Shown here: positions 23,708-46,679 of the stretch, in pieces
Numbering within the stretch: position 1 is the first letter of the stretch
How the letters are laid out: each line of letters starts with the position of its first letter
Assembly (NCBI GenBank): GCA_945859605.1
Contig: OX243814.1
Location: 28,357,663 to 28,421,662 of the forward strand
Reading direction: 5' to 3'
Length of the DNA: 64,000 nt
Origin: Lumbricus rubellus
Lineage: Eukaryota > Annelida > Clitellata > Crassiclitellata > Lumbricidae
Program-made: the position numbers and the translations under genes
Notes under the pieces: generated by a model
The model's input: only the letters and a program-made list of their open reading frames with translations
What the model was told of the DNA's origin: nothing
Databases searched by the model: none

Positions 23708-23938
23708 GTAGAAGAAGAAGAAGAAGAAGAAGAAGAAGAAGAACAAGAAAAAGAAGAAAAAGAAGAAGAGGAGGACGAGGAAGAGGAGGAGAAGAAGAAG
23801 AAGAAGAACAACAAGAACAAGAAGAGAAAAGAAGAAGAAGAACAAGAACAAGAACAAGAAAACAGAAGGACAAGAACAGCAAGAAGAACAAGAAGAAGAA
23901 GAGGAGGAGGGGTGAAGAAAAAGAAGAAGAAGAAGATT
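23708..23938. repeat. (GAA)n-rich tract
   Basis: About 230 bp of GAA/GAG triplets with ACA interruptions. The E/K-rich ORF is compositional. Confidence 0.92.
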
Positions 23939-24224
23939 CCTAAATAGTGGCATTCGCAGTCATTCATTCATCATCATTGTGCGAACCAACAGCTAAAATC
24001 TGCTATCTTTGAAACATTTTCTGGCACAACACACACTACACTACAGTCATCTCACTAGTCGATTATTATTACACACGACATTCACGTTCAGCTTTTATTT
24101 AGTGCGAAATGCTTCCGGCATGTTTCCCGCCTTTGCGGCGCTAACTCCGGCGCATCGTTAATTTCGCACACGACATGTACTTCCTTCGTCAACAAAACAC
24201 AACGAAATTAAAGCGAAAGACTCG

Positions 24225-24478
24225 CATAATATAATTATATATAACATTTGTATATAATTCTTCTTCTATATATAATATAATATATATAATTCTTCTTCTC
24301 TATATATCATATAATATACATAATGCACATGTAATGCATATATAGGCCTAATTATATACATGTATAATATAATTATGTATATATAATATAATTATATAGG
24401 CCTAATTCTTCTTCTTATTTATATATATAATATATATATAATGCATATATATTGCATATATAATGCATATATATAACG
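24225..24478. repeat. AT-rich satellite-like tract
   Basis: Blocks of TATATAATATAATTATA separated by AATTCTTCTTCT recur about four times, so it is a low-order tandem array rather than random AT-rich DNA. A GC-rich ORF of about 98 codons follows (24482-24778), with no recognisable domain. Confidence 0.75.
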
Positions 24479-25039
24479 GAAATGACGAAGTCAGATGTGT
24501 TGGCGTACATCAAAACGAAGAGGAAACTTGATGCCCAAAAGAAGTCCTCCCTCCTATCTCCCGGGATTTCACCGACCGACCGACGAGGCCGTCTGCCCGC
24601 TTGCCAACGCAGTCTACGCAGACGGACAGCGGACAGCGGACGGACGCGTTTCCTCTGCTTCTTCCGGCGTTCGATTAATCAGTGGGTTCGTTTTCACAAC
24701 GCTTCTTCCGGCAGCAACGCGGGGAATCGACCGGTCGGGCAAATTACCAGTCTCAACGGCCTCGCTCGGAGCGGCTAATCGCGAAATGGATCCTCTAATA
24801 AGGCCCCAATGTCGGCTGAGATTTCTGCTAAGACCCCGATCATCGCCATCGCCACCGTGTATGTCTGTCCGTCCGAACGACGATGAGTGTGGTTATTTTA
24901 GCAGATCATTGCGTCTCCTCGAGTTTCATCCGGGCTCTGTTCCCGCCATTTAATTCTTTTCCAGACGGTAAAAACGATCGTAAGACTGTAGGATGTCGTC
25001 TGCTGGATAATCAGCCGCACTGAACTTTGTCCAGTGCAA

Positions 25040-25490
25040 CACAGTGCTTATGTCTAATGTTTTCAATGCAACATAGAGTTGTCTAATGTTGTCAATGCAA
25101 CATACATGTAGAGTTGTCTAATGTTGTCAATGCAACAGAGGGTTGTCTAATGTTGTCAATGCAACATAGGGTTGTCTAATGTTGTCAATGCAACGTAGGG
25201 TTGTCTAATGTTGTCAATGCAACGTAGGGTTGTCTAATGTTGTCAATGCAACATAGGGCTGTCTAATGTTGTCAATGCAACATAGGGTTGTCTAATGTTG
25301 TCAATGCAACATAGGGATGTCTAATGGTGTCAATGCAACACAGGGTTGTCCATGAGGAATCGAGGATTGATCTGTCAGATTCTTTGCTCCAATGCAACAT
25401 ATATCGCTGTTTCATTCAACACAGTGGTGTCTAATATAATGTTGTCTAAATGCTGTCAATGCAACATACATGTAGGGTTGTCTAATGTTG
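25040..25490. repeat. 29-bp hairpin minisatellite
   Basis: About ten units of 29 bp, near-perfect between 25075 and 25350, then broken. Each unit contains ATGTTG-TCAATG-CAACAT, a 6-bp stem and 6-nt loop, so the array could form a series of hairpins. Not CRISPR: there are no variable spacers and the host is a eukaryote. Confidence 0.9.
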
Positions 25491-25504
25491 TCCTCGAAGC
25501 AGAA

Positions 25505-25805
25505 CGTTTTGGCACCGGCCGTTTTGGCGCCGCCGTTTTGGCGCCGCCGTTTTGGCGCCGGACATTTTTTGACGAAAATAAAGCATTTAATGTTTACCTA
25601 AATGGAAGTTGAATCGATAAAACTAATGCTTGACGCAAGTGGAAGCTGGATTTATTAAAATAATTGTTAGGTCTACTCCAATGGAAGCTGGATTGTTGAA
25701 AATGATTGATTCTGGCAAATAGAGAAGTCGAATTACTGTGCACCGACCTTGAGCAGTAAAAATGTCCGGCGTTGGAGCCAAAACGGCGGCTTCAAAACGG
25801 TCGCC
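25505..25805. mobile_element. candidate MITE with GGCGCCAAAACGG arms
   Basis: The left arm has three tandem CCGTTTTGGCGCC units, then GGACATTTTT. The right arm reads AAAATGTCCGGCG, then GCCAAAACGGCGGC, in inverted order. About 180 bp of AT-rich sequence lies between. No target duplication is clear. Confidence 0.45.
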
Positions 25806-25940
25806 TCTTGTTATACTACGCTTAGTTCCCAGGGGTCACTCCACTCTGTGTTTTAAGAACCTCAAAACTATCTTCTTTAGCCGTGGTTGGACCGAGAGCG
25901 CTTCTGAGTCGCTATATAAAATTCTCGAAATAAATGCACA
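25805..25940 (+). repeat. CR1/L2 LINE 3' relic
   Basis: CTTCTTTAGCCGTGGTTGGACC, GAGCGCTTCTGAG and CGCTATATAAA correspond to the last 70 bp of the LINE at 1300-2869. It abuts the candidate MITE. The following 25940-26200 holds no supported gene. Confidence 0.75.
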
Positions 25941-26207
25941 ACCGCTTAACAATGCCTGGGCCTAAGTTTCTATAAACGACATAAATCCAAGATTAATTCG
26001 GTAACTTAAAAACATTTAACTTTATGTTTGTTGGCCTTCAGACCCATCTCGTAACTGCAGTAGCGTACTTAACTAATGGTAATGGTAGCTGACGATTACA
26101 AATCTAAGCTATAAGCTTAACAGTTTTTGTTGCAATGTCATATTTAAGAGCTTTTAGTTTTTACCCTTGCTAAATGTCGATAGGCCAACAGTACCGTAGA
26201 TGGAAAG

Positions 26208-29200
26208 CTAAGGTGACACGTATGTGTAACGCATCATTCTTTGCTCTCTGGTGGTACGACCTACTTTGAAATCAGAAATTAACTTCTCTTCAGACGGGGA
26301 TGACACAAGAACTTCCGTCTCAGCAAGCCTGGTATATCTGAGTTCCTCGTATACAACGATATCGCGTATTTCAAACGGGTACTGGAAGCAGATGGACATG
26401 CATTTCGTAGAGCTGAGTACGATGCTCTTTCCATAGTATTTGACTTTCTCGACTTTTTCTGAAATGCACAAGTCACTTCCGTAAAAGACGATTCTCTCGG
26501 CGGACTTTTCTCCCGCTTTGTTCAATGGCTTCCGATTCACAACGTAGGGAACGGCCGGGCCACAGTCGAGACGTGGAGAAAACGTGTCGAAGTCAGACAT
26601 GTTGCACGCGGATACCTCGAATTTGGCAACAGTTACATTTCCATTGCGGCCGACTTTCACGCCACAATTGAGTTCACACGTGGGAACGAATAACCAGTCA
26701 ACCCATTTCTGAAGACGATTCTCGCCAATGCGCCAACAGACTGCTGTCTCACTTCCAATCAGGCGATTGCCGGCTTTACATCGGTAGAATGCTGTGCTGT
26801 CAATTGAAGTGTTCGTATAATTGACGACCCCAAAAGGAATTTGAGGTGGAGGACCGCAATCAGGGAGCATGAAACACTGAAGGTTGATGCTTCCAGCCGT
26901 GTTTATCCATTGGCCATGTTGCGAACAGTTCATATCGACAGAGGATTGATTGATGTTCAATTCGTATCCCGAGTTGCAACGATAAGTAGCCCCGCCATGC
27001 ATCAACACGCTTGTAACATTCACTTCAGCATTCGTAATCACCGGTGGTTGGCCGCAATTGGGAATGGGATAGCATGACAAACTGCCCTGGCCATTGATGC
27101 TTAACCACATGCCTGTCAATGTTTGGAACTCCCCATAATACTGCCAAGTCCAAGTGTATATGGAGGCCTTGCAGAAAAGAACATCTTGATTTTCGTAAGT
27201 AGTGTAACCATCAGAACACTTATATCTAGCTATGCCATTCAACGTGTGGTTTGTAGCGTTGACCAAAGTCATTCCGTGAATACTTGTTGGATTACCACAG
27301 TTGGTTGCCAGGCACCTTCCCTGCAATTCCCAAACTCCGTTAATGTTGCAAGTTGCTGTAAGGTCGCCAAACTGCGTCATGTCGTCCAGACATTTGAATC
27401 TTGCTGTACCTTGGTAGTTTTCATGTGTAACGGATATCGGAATTGCGTACGCAAAGGCTCTGATCGCCGGTACACAGGTCTTAACCTTTTCGCAACGTTT
27501 CCCGTCATAACCTTGTTGACACTGACATTTAAAATCGACCTTTCCATCGTGGCTGCACGAACCACCACCTTTACACGGATTTTCATTGCAGGCATACGCC
27601 TGTTCACACCTATCCCCGAAAAAGCCATCTCTGCAGACACATCGAAAAGATTTCTTTCCTAGACTAATGCAGGAACCGCCGTTTCGACACAGGGCTTGTC
27701 CGAGCGGGATGTCTCCGTTGCATACGTCCGCCAATGATTTCACGTCGGAACAAGACTTGTTGAAGATCTCGATGTTATCGATTGCAGCGTAGTCACTCTC
27801 GGCAAAGTCGGTGGTGTAGACAAGTTCCAGAACCAGACGATAGGTTCCTCTAGGAAGGGCGCCGTTGAATTGAAACCACTTGTTGCGATTTGATTTTGGT
27901 ATGGGAAGTCGGAAAAGGACCTTCTCGTTTGAGAGCTCCAGCTGTACGATATTCAGTGCATTACTTTCGTCCGTTTTTGACTGCACGCCATTGTGGTACC
28001 ACAGGTAAATGCAACCTGAAAATTATTAAAACATGCACCTATATTTGTACGACAAGATACCTGAGCAGTGAACATCTAAGACCTGGAAAAAGCGATTAGG
28101 CTCGGTAAAGCAGTCATATTAAGCCTAGTCCTCTTCATTAATGTAGCCTACAATTTTTAGATCTGCTTCCTGTAAGCATAGACAGGGGTTTGTACCAATC
28201 GATAGGCTCTAATTCTATTTCACGCAAAGGGTACATGCTGATTGTACCGTGGTTTCATCTTAAAGACGCAGAACCGTTGCAGGCCAATTGGATTTGTCAA
28301 CCAAGACAGAACTAATGTAAAATGCACCCACATTTTGCCTAGAATAGACTCTGCTAGTTGGGCCATACCATGATACCAAACACCTCTGATTTGAATCTGA
28401 AACAACAAAAGACTAAAATTTAGCCTCCCTTCATTTGCAGTTGATATTTCCGGTGACTGGAGTCGAATCTTTTGTCCTTGATTTGCAAGCTCATTAAAAT
28501 TGGAAGTCATTGCGAGGAACCGATCATCAGGAAGTTTACGTTCGGCTCTCTGCAATAACTCGCTGGATGGTAAGCTCTCTGCAAGGAGACTCAGCAGTTT
28601 GACCGTTGAATCGTTTGCGTATCTGTATCCGCATAGATTCGTATCCTCAAATCCGCAATCTCCAGGCGTCATTAACCATTCCGCTGCGGTTCTTGCACAG
28701 CTTCCGTTCAGTATCGCAATGTTTGTTATGGCAAGATTTCCACCTGAGATTGCCTTGCTATTGTAATTTTTACCGGCAAATACCAGACTATACTCTCCGC
28801 TGGGAAGAGGCACCTGAGCCTCGAACCACTTTTGCGAATCCGTTGAATAGTATTCCGCAAGAACTACGTCGTCCGCGGATGAGTTTCCGTTGCGTTTTCG
28901 TACGACGAGTGAAGGGGTGAGGCGGATTGGTATTCGGTTGTGGTAGCTGAAGTAGAGGCATTTTCTGGTGTCGTTTACCACGATGACGGGACTTTTGAGT
29001 TCGGCATGCATTTCAGCAAAGCTGTTGCTTTGGGTTGGTCCAGTATGGATATAGTAATCCCCCTTTGGAGGCCATTCCATCGCATAGCTGCCGTACAGTG
29101 TCATTCGAGCCGGTTGTGGATTGTAGTTATACTGGTGATAGTTGTAAATTGGATTTTGTTCGGCGGGCGCCTTTTGTCGGGTCCACTGTGGACCGTTGGT

Positions 29201-29362
29201 TCCGTCGTAGACGTTTGTGCTGTTGCACCAGTCCTCAGATGAGAAACTGCAACCGAGATAGGCTTCTGAGAACGAAGTTGAATTCTCATCCTGTCCACGA
29301 ACGATAAGGCAACTGATCAACAACACAATTATGTGCGTCCACAGCACCTTCGAGGTATCCAT
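26208..29362 (-). CDS. secreted MAM-MAM-EGF-EGF-sushi multidomain protein
   Basis: Two exons: 28384-29362 and 26208-28015. The donor AGAG|GTGTTT (28383) and acceptor TTTTCAG (28016) restore the frame (phase 1), giving about 928 residues. An N-terminal hydrophobic stretch (VLWTHIIVLLISCLIVRG) is a likely signal peptide. In order: a MAM domain (about residues 35-220, with CLYFSYHN), a second MAM domain (from CGFEDTNLC to YAAIDNIEIF) split by the intron, two EGF-like domains (CRNGGSC...CVC.DGFFGDRC; CKGGGSC...CQCQQGYDGKRC), then four sushi/CCP domains (starts CVPAI, NCGNP, NCGQPP, DCGPPP). A Cys-containing C-terminal region has no transmembrane segment. Such proteins act in adhesion, matrix or humoral immunity; the ligand is unknown. 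There are several N-glycosylation sequons. The exact combination is unfamiliar to me. The start is the first ATG before the signal peptide. Confidence 0.85.
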
Positions 29363-29363
29363 T

Positions 29364-29830
29364 GCAAATAGACTTAGGCTAGGCTATAGAATAACGCATT
29401 TATTTTTATACTACAGCCCTATAGTGCTTTCTTCTAGCTCTTTACGAATTGGTGTGGTTTGGGCCTAGTTGATCGGCAATCTACTTTAGACGGTTATCTT
29501 CCAGTCAAGACACACGCTAGGCCTCTAGGCTACAAGACTAGACAAGTGTCTTCGCTCGCGACTGGCAATGGGAAGTTGCACATCGCCTGTTTATAGGGTT
29601 TCTATGCGTTCTGAACAATTATAATTATCAGAGACTGGTAAATGGCATGTGCATGCGTGCTTCGAAATAACAGGACCTGGCGCAATTGTAATTAGGCCTA
29701 TTGACAAAATTGCTCAATAATGTTCTCCAACTAAATTAATTGCCTGTTTGTCAGCGGTTCGTTCCACCGATAATTCCTCATGATTACTTGATTAGCATAC
29801 CAATTAAGGTAGGCCTATAGGCCTACACGA
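29364..29830. promoter_or_regulatory. 5' flank of the MAM/EGF/sushi gene
   Basis: About 470 bp between the start codon and the first upstream mobile element, so the promoter must lie here or beyond the MITE. No clear TATA box at a sensible distance was found. AT-rich with several TAGGCCTA octamers. Confidence 0.25.
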
Positions 29831-29833
29831 TGT

Positions 29834-30239
<406 letters not shown>

Positions 30240-30302
30240 CACGATGTCATTCTTTCAAAGATTGATCGTCGCGGTTCAAAGAAATATTTTTATGACCATT
30301 TC

Positions 30303-30590
30303 CAGTAGCGTCGGCAGGGGGGCTAAGAGGGTTAAGCCCCAAAAAAACAGGCGATCAATTTTTCCCCCATGTACAAATGTAAAAATGGCAAATTTCGACG
30401 TTTAGCTCCCAAAAATTTAAGCTGATGACTAAAAAAGGTCATCAGAAATTTTGGCGGTGAAAAAGGAAATTTTTCCAAGATTTCCGGTCGATAACTTAAA
30501 AAAGGTCGTTAGAAATTTTGGCGGATAAAAATGAAAATTCTTCCGGAAATTCAGTCCCCCTAAAAAACTGAAATCCTGGCGCCGCCACTG
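30303..30590. mobile_element. 288-bp hAT-type MITE
   Basis: Ends CAGTAGCGTCGGCAGG and (reverse complement) CAGTGGCGGCGCCAGG; flanks ACCATTTC and AACATTTC (7/8 match). The ends match the inner element at 11470-12195. It contains GACTAAAAAAGGTCATCAG motifs but no ORF. Confidence 0.75.
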
Positions 30591-30742
30591 AACATTTCTC
30601 ATTTCTCTAGTCGCATTGAATTTCAATTCTAACGGCTAAGCAAGGCATAGGCGGCAGGCCTATAGGCTAAGCTGGTAAATTTTACGTTTCAATAAGACCT
30701 TCCATTCTTCGGTATTTTCACGTCGGGCTGAACAGAATCAAT

Positions 30743-31489
30743 CAGTGATACCGCTCTAAAATTTAAGAAAAGCCAAGATGAGGTCTCAAAAAAAGCCAAG
30801 AAAAGCCAAGTTAATAATTTTTGGCCATGTCGCCTATTTTATTTCAACAGAAGCTATTTTATCCGATAAATTGCGTTGTTTATGAAATTATGTATAATTA
30901 ATCCTGAAATTAATGTATATTAAATTGTTAATAATTGGTTCCGTTCGCTGATTTTCTAACATACTAACAACATTTTGGAATATAGTGCGCTAGTTTTGAG
31001 AAATAAACGTCATCTTTAGTTATTGTTTTGTTGAGTTCAGAAATTTTTCGTGTGCTTTTGTGTGATCTTGTGGGCCATTAAAGCTAATTTGTTTGCATTT
31101 TTAAGATTAATGTATATTGTTATTGATCAACTTATCATTTATTTTTATCAAGTTATTTTCAATTTTGCGCGGAATTGCGCCAAATTGCACGTGACGTCAC
31201 AAATAACTAATATGCAGAGAGCAAGCAGTTCAGGGCATAATAATAAGTGGGATAAATTATAGTCAGTAGATGAAGCCATAGTTATATTACTGCCAAAATT
31301 ATTGTTATTTAGTGGATAATTGCTTAAATTATTGTTATTTAGTGGATTATTGCTAAGATTATTGTTATTTAGTTGGCAGGAAAAAAAAGCCAAGTAAAAA
31401 AGCCAAGGTCCTTTTAAAAAAGCCAATATCCCAAGATACGATTGAAAAAGCCAAGATCTGGGGAAAAAAGCCAAGGAGCGGTATCACTG
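30743..31489. mobile_element. 747-bp hAT-type non-autonomous element
   Basis: Perfect 8-bp TSD GAATCAAT at 30735-30742 and 31490-31497. Inverted ends CAGTGATACCGCTC are identical at both sides. Many AAAAGCCAAG motifs flank both ends internally. The interior holds three tandem copies of a unit of about 28 bp containing ATTGTTATTTAGT (31295-31375). There is no transposase. Confidence 0.88.
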
Positions 31490-31946
31490 GAATCAATAAA
31501 TGAAATGTTTTTCGTACCGATTCGTAGCCTACGTCAATAATGAAGCCAACTTTTAAGCGGCCTGAACCTGTTGCTTTGCAATGATTAGGCCGAGTAGTCA
31601 CGACTAAGTCTACTGTCACAGTAGGCCTACTGTGAGAAAATATCTGTACTTATAAAATTAATTGCTCGCAATCGTCGCAATTTATGAAACTGCTGTCATT
31701 TTCCGTCGTGAGATATTTTCTGGAAAGTGATGGCGCTAATAACTATGAATGTGTAGGCTAATTGTGTATTGTGTAGCCTAGAGATACGTTTTTTTGCGAA
31801 GTCAGTTTTTCGGAAAGCCGTACGCGTTAGGCTACCATTCCGTTTTCGTGTATTTCGGAATATGGCTACTTCAAACAACGCATTGAACTCTCGTGTAGGC
31901 TACTTGCCGGTGACCTTGTGACTCGCGGTCTGATGGCAGATAATAG

Positions 31947-32112
31947 CATGGGCGGAGTTTATCAGGGGCTAGGGGGGGCTAAGCCCCCCCAAGAATGCCC
32001 AGATTCAACTTTTTTACCATGAAAATTGTATCCTTTTTCGGGGTTAGCCCCCCTAAGAAGGCCCAGACTCGGGATTAGCCCTCCCAAGAACGAAAACCAA
32101 ACTCCGCCCATG
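31947..32112. mobile_element. 166-bp hAT-type MITE with perfect 8-bp TSD
   Basis: TSD GATAATAG at 31939-31946 and 32113-32120; inverted ends CATGGGCGGAGTTT. Internally GGCTAAGCCCCCC and TTAGCCCCCCTAAG form smaller inverted blocks. Same family as the element at 14342-14709. Confidence 0.9.
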
Positions 32113-32129
32113 GATAATAGTTATGCGAT

Positions 32130-34195
32130 TTGCACATAGGCCTAGGTCTTGATCTGGGAATGCGGACTAAGAGCCTTGGAATGTCAAACTACATACCCTG
32201 GAGCGTTTTTGATGTAGGGCTTATACAATATACAGCCGTACGAAATGCCCATTCACAAGCAATTTTATTTAGCATACCGGTAGCTAACAATAATAATAGG
32301 CCCTATGATTGGAGGGAAATGTTTGACGTGGACTCGTGGAGCCAGATCGCAGTGAGATATCAATAAAACAGCCTAAAAAGTAGGACATCAACTCGATCGA
32401 CGTGGCGGGCGATTATCCGACCTGGCACAAAAACTTTATGAGACTGAAAGCTTTTTGCAGATACAATCGATTAACCGTGCAGGGACGAAAATCCCTCACT
32501 CAGATGACTTTGAAAAAACTAGCAGTTATTTGTTCAATTAATTATCTTTTCTGTGTCGTGTCTTTCTGACCGTGCTCTACTGTGGCTGTCACCACCTTGC
32601 CCTCCTCCCCCATCATAGTCTGCCAAAGTAGATTAAGCCAGTAAGAGGGAATCAAAGTTCTGATCCTATTAATATAATAGATCTGCCAGTAGTCTGTACC
32701 TTGCAGACTCCAACATCTAACCTATGACACAGCTGAGAACAATTTGTGGGGAGCATATCTTCACCTTCCCTCCCAAGCTTAACAGTGAGGAAGCAATTCC
32801 CTCCCTTGGATTTATGACATTTATTTCAGTCTAATTATTGCGCTTATCAAAAATAATAATATTAGGTTATGTTCAACTAAAAATGCAGTCCGCAGCAGGC
32901 ATTGCTTTAAAAAGCATTTTTTCCCACTTTGCAGAATTGTTATGATTTATAATATTATTCAGTGGGGCCCTGGGAACATGCCTCTGGAGAATAGGCCTTA
33001 CAAGAAAACTGGTGCCGGTGTATCTGCAGTATGATGGACTGTTTCAGTGTTTCATACTGGAATTTATGCAACTGCACAGGCCAATCTGATTCAGCATAAA
33101 GAGATATCACTCAGTCCAAATAACTTGTTATAACAGTCCAATTATTTTACTCTAAAATCAGAATAGGCGGCACAATTGAAAATAACAAGTTCGACACCAT
33201 AGTCATAAGATGAAAAAAGAGAGAGAGGCAGAGTCCTGCTATTCAAACATAAGACAATGACAATGAAGATGATGAAAAAATTATCGCCATAGAACTAATG
33301 ACGACACAGCAATTGAGAACAAAAAGAACTGATTATTTAAAACGAGCCGCTGATGCGAAGAATTAGACAATTATAATCACCACCGGCTTTTTCCCAATAA
33401 AATCATTTCCGTATTTATCTAGCTAGCACCACTATAACAACTACGCATAAAATCAACATTAAAATGGTGCATTGTGTGCATGAATGAATGAATGAAGTAC
33501 CGGTTCGAGTCCATACACAAAATTGACAGCGACGATCAAATCTGCACATTCCATTTTACAAAGTGACCTTTGAAACCAATCAGCTTAGTATTGAGTCACA
33601 ATGGCTTGAGCTTAAGTTAAATGGTTTAAACATGTCTCTTTGAATGGCGCTACAGAAGTCTATGAAACACAATCCTAAAGCGATAGACACACACAGGCAC
33701 TAAATAGCTACGACAGATTATTTACTCTTGATAGTGTGATAATCACCTTTTCAGTGTTTTCATTTTCACAACACAAAAGTCAATTAAAGAGCTTAAATAA
33801 AATGGACATTCTGGATATAAAATCAAACAATCTTTGCACAAAATAAAGGTAAAGTCAGCATTTTTGATTTTGATGTGTTTTTACCAGATTGTGATCAATG
33901 GAAAATCAGGTACGTTGAATCTACTCAGAGCACAAAGTTCATGGTGCAAACTACTGATTGAAGACAAAGAATTAGGTTGGCAGATAGTAAAAGGAAAACA
34001 TCATTCTGATTAAAGAATGAAACTGTCAACAGTTGGCTCAGCTTGCAATTAGTCAAACAGAAATAATTGTTTTCCTGAATATCCAATTCTATCCATTGTA
34101 ACAGAATTAAAAGAAATAAACCTTCGGATATAGTCACTCAGTAGTCAGTACGCATCTATCTAAATCTATCATCCGAAATCTCCCACAAAATGACC
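32130..34195. other. intergenic, no gene seen
   Basis: About 2 kb of AT-rich, apparently unique sequence. ORFs are at most 78 codons with no recognisable motif. A short (GAAT)n run lies at 33481-33496. Confidence 0.4.
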
Positions 34196-34204
34196 AATGA
34201 TGTA

Positions 34205-35154
34205 CACTGTGTCCGGAAAAAAAGGGACCCATTTTCTAAATATAAAAATAATTAGTAAATATTCATCGATTTTTACAATTCAAAAAGCATTTTAATCCTC
34301 ACATATTTATCTAATACTGGTGAAAATATAAAAGTCCCAGTCACAATGATGACGTCAGAATGACGTCATTTGCACTAAAGTTCATTTAGCGGCTAGTCAT
34401 GCATGATTTCGGCTGGTATATTGGCTCTTGGTGAAACGGAAATCCATTTAACAGAACCAGGAGTAAAAAATAAATGCAACTCATTACAGGAATTGTCTCC
34501 TCCATATAAAATTGATGTCTGATATCCGCGAATACTCGGATTAATAAACAATTCAACAAGATGGCGTCCCAGCTCACTGAATTCGTTAAACTGCTGAACT
34601 GTTGACTAAGGAGACTCCGGATTTCATTCCTCTTATAATCTTTGGCCGCCCAACGGACCGAGCTTAAATCAAGTTGATCATAAAACGTGGAGACTATTGC
34701 AGGAGATGGTTACAAGACAAGGATAAGAGACATTGAAGAACTCCGTGAGCGAATTGTTAATGCCTGCTGGGGAGGATTTTCATACGCTGGTTATCGATGC
34801 TGCTGTTGGCTATTAGCGCGACCGTTCTGAAGCTTACGCTGAGGCCAAAGGTGTACACTTTGACCACAAATTAATTCAGATATAAAACTAAAATTAAACT
34901 TACTTTATTATTGATAAATTACATCATGAAAATATTAAAATTTTTGATGATTTTGCGCATTTATCTCTTAAATTTGACTTTTTGTGCAAATGACGTCATC
35001 ATGACGTCATTATTTGGACTGGAAATTTTATATTTTCGCAATTGTTAGATAATTATGTTAGGATAAAAACGGTCTTTGAATTGTGAAAATCGATTAATAT
35101 TTACTATTTATTTTCATATTTACAAAATGGGTCCCTTTTTTTCCGGACACAGTG
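34205..35154 (+). pseudogene. decayed Tc1/mariner-type transposon
   Basis: Flanked by TA on each side. Near-identical terminal inverted repeats start CACTGTGTCCGGAAAAAAAG and extend, with decay, about 190 bp inward, including paired TGACGTCA motifs. The interior + strand (about 34640-34860) shows a transposase C-terminal relic: WPPNGPSLNQVDHKTW (consensus WPPNSPDLNP-type), IRDIEELRERIVNACWG and VIDAAVGY, interrupted by stops and frameshifts. It is inactive. Confidence 0.85.
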
Positions 35155-35159
35155 TACAG

Positions 35160-36125
35160 TAGTTTAGCCTGTGCTAAAATTGTAAAAAAAGAAGTGCCTG
35201 GACGCCCCTTACCTTTCCAAAAGAAGTGCCAGGACGCCCCTTACATTTTCAGGTGTGCTGGCCAAATAATTGGCAGGACGGCATAGAGATTTGAAAATAA
35301 GTGCCAGGACGTCGTCCATGACAGCCCTGCCACACTTTAAGCCCTGAGTTTAGCACCACAGCTGCTGTACATTTAGAGTTAAACATATATATAAATGCAA
35401 GCACACTAAATGTCTTTCATTCAAGAAAGCCAACACTGAACACACTGAATAATCTTATATTTACAGAGAAAAAGGCACTGCATCTCTACTCATATAATAT
35501 ATGTCTACATCGTCCAGCCAGACACATAGCCAGGAGACACTCGTCTTTTAAATTTTGGGGTTCCGTTGACAGGGTCACATTTTTAGTTTTTTATAAGAGC
35601 AACAGACCAACACTCGATTTGTGGGTTTGAACCTGTAAAACACCCATAAATATGCCCAGGCTTCCTGCATTACAAATGCAGTAGACTACGTACATACTGC
35701 TCCCCACACTCAGACGAAAGCCCAGCCCAGGACGCTTGATTTGTCACAAAAACAAAGTAACATGGCTTTGCTTTTTACTGACCTACACAAAATTAGCTTA
35801 CAAATGTCCTACTTTGCACAGTCGGTACCTTCATGCCATTTGCATGTCAACACATAACGACTCAATTAAAAACAGTGCAAAAAATTTCATGATAGGCCAC
35901 ATCAATAAAAATTACGGCCCACAGCGAGAAATAGACACAGCTATTTAAAAAATCAGGATCTGGATATCACATATACTCTCGCTACGCTGACGCAAGAAAT
36001 ATTTTGCCAGTACAAACATTTACCGCGCTAAGAAATAATCAATTGTTGCCGTATAATGAAATCCTATCGCAATTCACTCTAAACATGCAGCTGTGTTTCG
36101 CATTGCCTGACCACTGGTGGGGCAG
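35160..36125. other. 3' flank of Aurora kinase gene, no other gene seen
   Basis: Includes two tandem copies of a motif of about 23 bp with GTGCC(T/A)GGACGCCCCTTAC (35190-35250) and a third degenerate one near 35300. The segment next to 36129 should contain the Aurora 3' UTR; no unambiguous poly(A) signal was identified. Confidence 0.35.
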
Positions 36126-36128
36126 AGA

Positions 36129-46540
<10,412 letters not shown>

Positions 46541-46679
46541 GATCACTGCTGCCTTCAAATGATACAAGTCAGTCACAACCTGAATTTAAAACACCAAACA
46601 GAAACTTAGCTAGATGTAACTTTAGGATTCTGTCATATACACAACTGGACAAGACATGAATTAAATCGCTCACTTCTTG

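Noticed and set aside
24482..24953. GC-rich ORFs of 98 and 152 codons
   Set aside because: Two overlapping frames of similar length and no recognisable motif; could be an exon but there is no evidence beyond base composition.
25040..25490. CRISPR-like repeat array
   Set aside because: Units are directly tandem without unique spacers, and the genome is eukaryotic; it is a minisatellite.
28220..28383. Continuation of MAM exon 1 to the stop at 28220
   Set aside because: It loses the MAM pattern, while a GT donor at 28383 joins in frame to an exon that completes the domain.
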